Positions 14,074 to 17,622 of a DNA stretch of 17,622 nt are shown here, in pieces. The notes under the pieces are model-generated. The model made no database searches. It was not told the DNA's origin and saw nothing but the letters and a program-made list of their open reading frames with translations. The stretch is from Flavobacteriales bacterium (GTDB lineage: Bacteria > Bacteroidota > Bacteroidia > Flavobacteriales > BACL11): NCBI GenBank assembly GCA_002730985.1, contig PCBP01000064.1, positions 1-17,622 on the forward strand, given 5' to 3'. A program made the translations under genes and the position numbers. Each line of letters opens with the position of its first letter. Within the stretch, counting starts at the first letter, position 1.

Positions 14074-16227
14074 ATGAGAAAATTACTAACACTTTTACTT
14101 AGCTTTCTACTTATCACTCCCATTCTTTGCCAAAAGCGTGATATCACTTTAAAAGACTTATGGGAAGATTATTCCTTCTATCCTAAAAGTTATAGTGGGC
14201 TAAACTCGATGAATGATGGCGAACATTATTCTACAATAGAAAAGAAAGATGATGGACAACAGATTATTAAATATCAATTTAAGGATGGTAAGAAAATAGG
14301 ACCACTATTTAGAAGTGCTGACTTCAAAATTCCAAGAATAACTAACTATACATTTAGTAAAGATGAAAAAAGGATATTACTGAAAACAGAAACAGAAAAA
14401 ATTTATCGTTATTCAACCAAATCAATTTATTACATCTATAATATTTTTACAGATAAGCTTCAGAAACTTACTGATGATAAAGTGATGTACGCTACTTTTT
14501 CCCCGCAAGGTGATAAGATTGCTTATGTCCTACAAAACAATCTATTTATTAAAGATATAATTAATGGAAAAATAATACAAATCACTAATGACGGCAAAAA
14601 GAATCATATTATAAATGGTGCCTCTGATTGGGTATATGAAGAAGAGTTTGCATTAGTTCGCTCATTTGAATGGGCGCCAGATGGAGAACATCTTGCCTAT
14701 TATAAATTTGATGAGACCTATGTAAAGCAATTTTCAATGGATTTATTTAGAGGAAATCTTTATCCAACACAAGAAGTATTTAAATACCCAAAAGCAGGAG
14801 AAGAGAACTCAGTAGTAAACATATATTTTTATAACTTAAAAGACAATAAGAGTACTTTTATTTATACTAAAAAAGATTATGAATATTTTCCTAGAATCAA
14901 GTGGACCAATAACCCAAATGAATTAGTGATCTATGGGATGAATCGTCATCAAAATGAATTAGACTTTATTTTAGCTAATGCAAATGATGGCTCAAACAAA
15001 GTGCTATTTACAGAAAAAGATAAATACTTTATTGATATTCATGATAATCTCACATTCTTACCAGAAGATAATTTTATCTGGACCTCGGAAAAAGATGGTT
15101 ATAATCATATTTACATAAGAAATCTAGATGGTTCAGAGCAGCAGATTACGAAAGGAGAATGGGAAGTAACTAGCTTTGATGGAGTTGATAGTGATAACAT
15201 GCAAATATACTACAGATCAACAGAAGAAGGTTCTATAAATAGAGCCCTTTATATACAAAATCTGATAACTGGAGAGAAAAGAAAGCTTAGCATACAAGTA
15301 GGAGACAACTCAATAAAATTCAGTAAAAACCTTAAATATTACATGAATAGTTATTCCAATGCCAATACAGCTCCTTATTATACTCTCCACGAATCAAATG
15401 GGAGACAATTGAAAATATTAGAAGATAATACTGATTTTAACAAAAAAATGGAAGAATTCAATTTGACAAAAAAAGAATTCCTTACAATTAGCACAGAAGA
15501 TTCGGAGCTAAATGCCTGGATGATAAAACCACCTAATTTTGACAAAAGCAAAGAATATCCACTTTATATGTTTCTTTATGGAGGGCCAGGATCACAACAG
15601 GTAAAAAACTCTTTTGGTTGGAATAATTATTATTGGCATCAGATGTTAGCACAAAAAGGATATATTGTGGCTTGTGTCGATAATAGAGGGACAGGAGGGA
15701 AAGGTGCTGAGTTTAAAAAAATGACCTATAAAGAATTAGGAAAATACGAAACGATTGATCAAATAAATGCTGCAAAATATTTTGGTTCTCTACCCTACAT
15801 TGATAAAAACAGAATTGGGATTCAAGGATGGAGTTATGGAGGATATATGTCTTCATTAGCAATCACAAAAGGGGCAGATGTATTTAGTCTTGCAATTGCT
15901 GTAGCTCCAGTCACTAACTGGAGGTACTATGATAATATCTACACTGAACGTTATATGCAAACTCCACAAGAAAATCCAAGTGGATATGACGAGAATTCTC
16001 CAATTAATCATGTAGAGAAACTAAAAGGTGATTATTTACTAATCCATGGAAGTGCAGATGATAATGTGCATGTTCAAAATACCATGGAGATGATTTCTGC
16101 ACTTGTAAAAGCAAATAAGCAATTTGATTTATTCATCTATCCTGATAAAAACCATGGAATTTATGGAGGGAACACTCGATTTCATTTATACCAGAAGATG
16201 ACAAATTTCATTTTAGATAATTTATAA
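14074..16227 (+). CDS. Dipeptidyl peptidase IV (S9B prolyl oligopeptidase family)
   Basis: This exported serine peptidase removes X-Pro (and X-Ala) dipeptides from peptide N-termini. The chosen ATG gives 717 residues beginning with a signal peptide, MRKLLTLLLSFLLITPILCQ. The frame extends upstream to a GTG at 13789, but those 95 residues are the complement of the FAD enzyme gene. Residues about 30-480 form the beta-propeller, which carries WVYEEEF (186-192) with Glu190/Glu191, the pair that holds the substrate amino terminus. The C-terminal alpha/beta hydrolase domain has the nucleophile Ser587 in GWSYGGY, Asp662 in HGSADDNVH and His694 in DKNHGIYGG, a complete triad in S9 order. It probably acts in the periplasm and supplies dipeptides to the POT transporter that begins 45 nt downstream. 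Confidence 0.93.
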   Translation: MRKLLTLLLSFLLITPILCQKRDITLKDLWEDYSFYPKSYSGLNSMNDGEHYSTIEKKDDGQQIIKYQFKDGKKIGPLFRSADFKIPRITNYTFSKDEKRILLKTETEKIYRYSTKSIYYIYNIFTDKLQKLTDDKVMYATFSPQGDKIAYVLQNNLFIKDIINGKIIQITNDGKKNHIINGASDWVYEEEFALVRSFEWAPDGEHLAYYKFDETYVKQFSMDLFRGNLYPTQEVFKYPKAGEENSVVNIYFYNLKDNKSTFIYTKKDYEYFPRIKWTNNPNELVIYGMNRHQNELDFILANANDGSNKVLFTEKDKYFIDIHDNLTFLPEDNFIWTSEKDGYNHIYIRNLDGSEQQITKGEWEVTSFDGVDSDNMQIYYRSTEEGSINRALYIQNLITGEKRKLSIQVGDNSIKFSKNLKYYMNSYSNANTAPYYTLHESNGRQLKILEDNTDFNKKMEEFNLTKKEFLTISTEDSELNAWMIKPPNFDKSKEYPLYMFLYGGPGSQQVKNSFGWNNYYWHQMLAQKGYIVACVDNRGTGGKGAEFKKMTYKELGKYETIDQINAAKYFGSLPYIDKNRIGIQGWSYGGYMSSLAITKGADVFSLAIAVAPVTNWRYYDNIYTERYMQTPQENPSGYDENSPINHVEKLKGDYLLIHGSADDNVHVQNTMEMISALVKANKQFDLFIYPDKNHGIYGGNTRFHLYQKMTNFILDNL

Positions 16228-16239
16228 CATAAAATTTAT

Positions 16240-16247
16240 TACTTTCG
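16240..16247 (+). promoter_or_regulatory. Candidate -7 element for the POT transporter gene
   Basis: TACTTTCG is one mismatch from TAnnTTTG and lies 25 nt before the ATG at 16273, in the 45-nt gap after the DPP-IV stop. No -33 TTG is evident. The transporter may also be transcribed by read-through from the DPP-IV gene, since no terminator hairpin lies between them. Confidence 0.35.
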
Positions 16248-16272
16248 TCGCTTAATAAAAACCTGAATAAAT

Positions 16273-17622
16273 ATGGGACAAATTATTGGATACATTCTCT
16301 TTACAATTATAGCGGTATTAGGAGCAAAGTGGTTTATCGAAAAAGATGGTCATCCTAAGGCTCTTTTTTACCTGTTTTTTGCAGAGATGTGGGAAAGATT
16401 TAGTTTTTATGGAATGAGAGCATTACTCGTTTTATATATAATTAAAGACTATATGGCTAGCGTGGAAAACAATGAAGAAATTGCATATGGTATTTATGCT
16501 GCATATGGAGCATTGGTCTATGCGACACCTTTACTCGGCGGATTTCTTGCTGATCGTTTTATAGGATATCGAAAAGCCATTATGCTTGGCGGAATTTTGA
16601 TGGCTGCAGGACATTTCTTTATGGCATTTCCAACTGACTTCTTCTTTTATGGCGCACTAGGTTTACTAATTGCGGGGAATGGTTTCTTTAAGCCCAATAT
16701 TTCTTCATTAGTAGGGTCTTTATATGAAGAAGGTGACATAAAAAGAGATTCTGGATTTACCATATTCTATATGGGAATAAATTTAGGCGCTGCAGTAGCA
16801 CCACTATTATGTGGTTATATTGGAGAAACATGGGGCTGGCACTATGGATTTGGGCTTGCAGGAGTTGGAATGTTAGCAGGGGTAGTAGTATTTTGGGATG
16901 GAATTAAAAAAGGTGTATTTGGTGATCAGGGTTTACAACCAGTTGAATACCAACAAAAGAAATTTTTTAATTTTAATATTGATAAACTAATATATGTTTT
17001 TGGATGTATTATTGTTCCATTATTTGCATATTTAATTTTTCTTGAAGCTGGAGGGACTGAATTCTTGGGAACAATAATAAATATCCTATTATTAATAGCA
17101 GTTGGTTATGCTGGATACCTTATGTATGAAAACTATAGAGATGGTCAGCCAGCTGTAGCTAACAAAATTGGATCAATTCTCATTCTAGCAGTGCTATGTG
17201 CTGTTTTCTGGGCATGTTTTGAACAGGCTGGAAGTTCACTTATAGTATGGGCAGACAAGTGTATTGATTTGAAATTCATGGTTGCTTCTCAAACAAATGC
17301 AATTAATCCTGGATATATCATTTTCCTTGCCTTTCCTTTTGCTTTATTATGGGAAAAACTTGATTTATGGGGTCGAAATCCTAATACAGCAAAAAAGTTT
17401 GCTATGGGAATTGGATTTTTAGGACTTGGTAAATTAGGTTTGCCTGTAGCTTTAGCTGTTGAAAATAAAGGTCACAAAGTATTTGGATATGATATTTCTA
17501 GCGATGTTAAATCATTTATTAAACTAAAAAAAATTCCGTATAGAGAAGTAGAGGCACCAAAACTTTTAAAAAAAACTAAACTAGAATTGGTTGATGTGAA
17601 AGATTTAGTATCTAAAAGTGAA
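16273..17622 (+). CDS. POT/PTR2 family proton-coupled peptide transporter, truncated and joined in frame to a dehydrogenase (3' partial)
   Basis: Residues 1 to about 380 are a POT-family (MFS) carrier that imports di- and tripeptides with protons. Seen are the ExxER motif in FAEMWERFSFYGMRA (Glu38, Glu41, Arg42), LLGGFLADRFIGYRKAI, GNGFFKPNISSLVG, FTIFYMGINLGAAVAPLLCGYIGE and CAVFWACFEQAGSSL. There are about eight or nine helices to residue 370, including an extra N-terminal helix (3-20) before the canonical first one. Past ALLWEKLDLWGRNPNTAKKFAMG a normal family member would continue with more membrane helices. Here, from about residue 380, the sequence becomes a Rossmann fold (IGFLGLGKLGLPVA) like a UDP-sugar dehydrogenase. 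The frame is still open at the window end, 450 codons in. The join is probably an assembly chimera, so the 3' part should not be taken as transporter. Confidence 0.85.
   Translation, partial: MGQIIGYILFTIIAVLGAKWFIEKDGHPKALFYLFFAEMWERFSFYGMRALLVLYIIKDYMASVENNEEIAYGIYAAYGALVYATPLLGGFLADRFIGYRKAIMLGGILMAAGHFFMAFPTDFFFYGALGLLIAGNGFFKPNISSLVGSLYEEGDIKRDSGFTIFYMGINLGAAVAPLLCGYIGETWGWHYGFGLAGVGMLAGVVVFWDGIKKGVFGDQGLQPVEYQQKKFFNFNIDKLIYVFGCIIVPLFAYLIFLEAGGTEFLGTIINILLLIAVGYAGYLMYENYRDGQPAVANKIGSILILAVLCAVFWACFEQAGSSLIVWADKCIDLKFMVASQTNAINPGYIIFLAFPFALLWEKLDLWGRNPNTAKKFAMGIGFLGLGKLGLPVALAVENKGHKVFGYDISSDVKSFIKLKKIPYREVEAPKLLKKTKLELVDVKDLVSKSE
17404..17622 (+). other. UDP-glucose/GDP-mannose dehydrogenase N-terminal segment fused in frame to the transporter
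   Basis: This part encodes residues 378-450 of the frame. It carries IGFLGLGKLGLPVALAVENKG with the GxGxxG NAD-binding loop (Gly384, Gly386, Gly389) and GYDISSDV, the beta2 strand end with the Asp that binds the ribose of NAD. Then come KKIPYREVEAPKLL and TKLELVD, all as at the start of UDP-glucose/GDP-mannose dehydrogenases. Such enzymes oxidise nucleotide sugars to uronic acids for polysaccharide synthesis and normally begin M(K)IGFLGLG, so this would be a nearly complete N-terminus lacking its own start. The rest lies outside the window. Confidence 0.8.

Noticed and set aside
14022-14147. Upstream extension of the FAD oxidoreductase frame by 42 codons to a GTG at 14147.
   Set aside because: The extra residues do not resemble the family N-terminus, they would overlap the divergent DPP-IV signal peptide, and the exact -7 element lies inside them.
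1-17622. Search for mobile elements, phage genes, toxin-antitoxin pairs, defence systems or tRNA genes.
   Set aside because: All long stretches are accounted for by conserved housekeeping or metabolic genes, no gap exceeds about 70 nt, and no transposase, integrase or tRNA-like fold was seen.

Overview
The window is an AT-rich stretch of bacterial chromosome that reads as Bacteroidota, most likely a marine or aquatic member of Flavobacteriales. Several things point there. The start of the window is an acidic tail of the kind seen on Bacteroidota ribosomal protein S16, followed by rimM. Many genes are preceded by the Bacteroidota -7 element (TAnnTTTG and close variants) with no Shine-Dalgarno sequence. 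The protein families are also typical: a DUF4159 exported protein, an NTF2-like lipoprotein, a large M1 peptidase, and an S9B dipeptidyl peptidase next to a POT transporter. This placement is inferred from gene content and promoter style, not from a phylogenetic marker. I see no IS element, phage gene, CRISPR array, tRNA or rRNA.

Layout, left to right. (1) 1-629: 3' end of rpsP, then rimM. (2) 621-1949, minus: saccharopine dehydrogenase-like protein, convergent with rimM. (3) 2006-4069: a small DUF423 membrane protein, then ATP-dependent PEP carboxykinase (pckA), which ends in a clear intrinsic terminator. (4) 4129-5466: rsmE and a DUF4159 exported protein, stop abutting start. (5) 8316-5463, minus: hisS then hutH, one base apart. 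(6) 8380-12620: NTF2-like lipoprotein, UbiA-family prenyltransferase and an M1 metallopeptidase with a C-terminal beta-barrel-like region, spaced 8 and 9 nt apart. (7) 14021-12624, minus: FAD-linked D-2-hydroxyacid dehydrogenase/oxidase. (8) 14074-17622: dipeptidyl peptidase IV, then a POT-family peptide transporter whose reading frame turns into a different protein before the window ends.

Functionally, much of the window suits an organism living on protein and amino acids. The M1 peptidase and DPP-IV trim peptides in the envelope and the POT carrier imports di/tripeptides. HutH and the saccharopine dehydrogenase act on histidine and lysine, the FAD enzyme oxidises a 2-hydroxyacid, and PEP carboxykinase sends C4 acids to gluconeogenesis. 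The rest is translation housekeeping (rpsP, rimM, rsmE, hisS).

I found no convincing new defence or mobile system. The oddest point is at the right end. At about 17410-17430 the POT transporter ORF passes in frame, partway through the transporter, into the N-terminal Rossmann fold of a UDP-glucose/GDP-mannose dehydrogenase. The switch lies in a short stretch that fits both families, so an assembly chimera at a contig end is the leading explanation and a real fusion is less likely. Other points worth a second look are two pairs of tightly packed divergent promoters, two probable leaderless genes, the hisS-hutH pairing and the barrel-tailed M1 peptidase.
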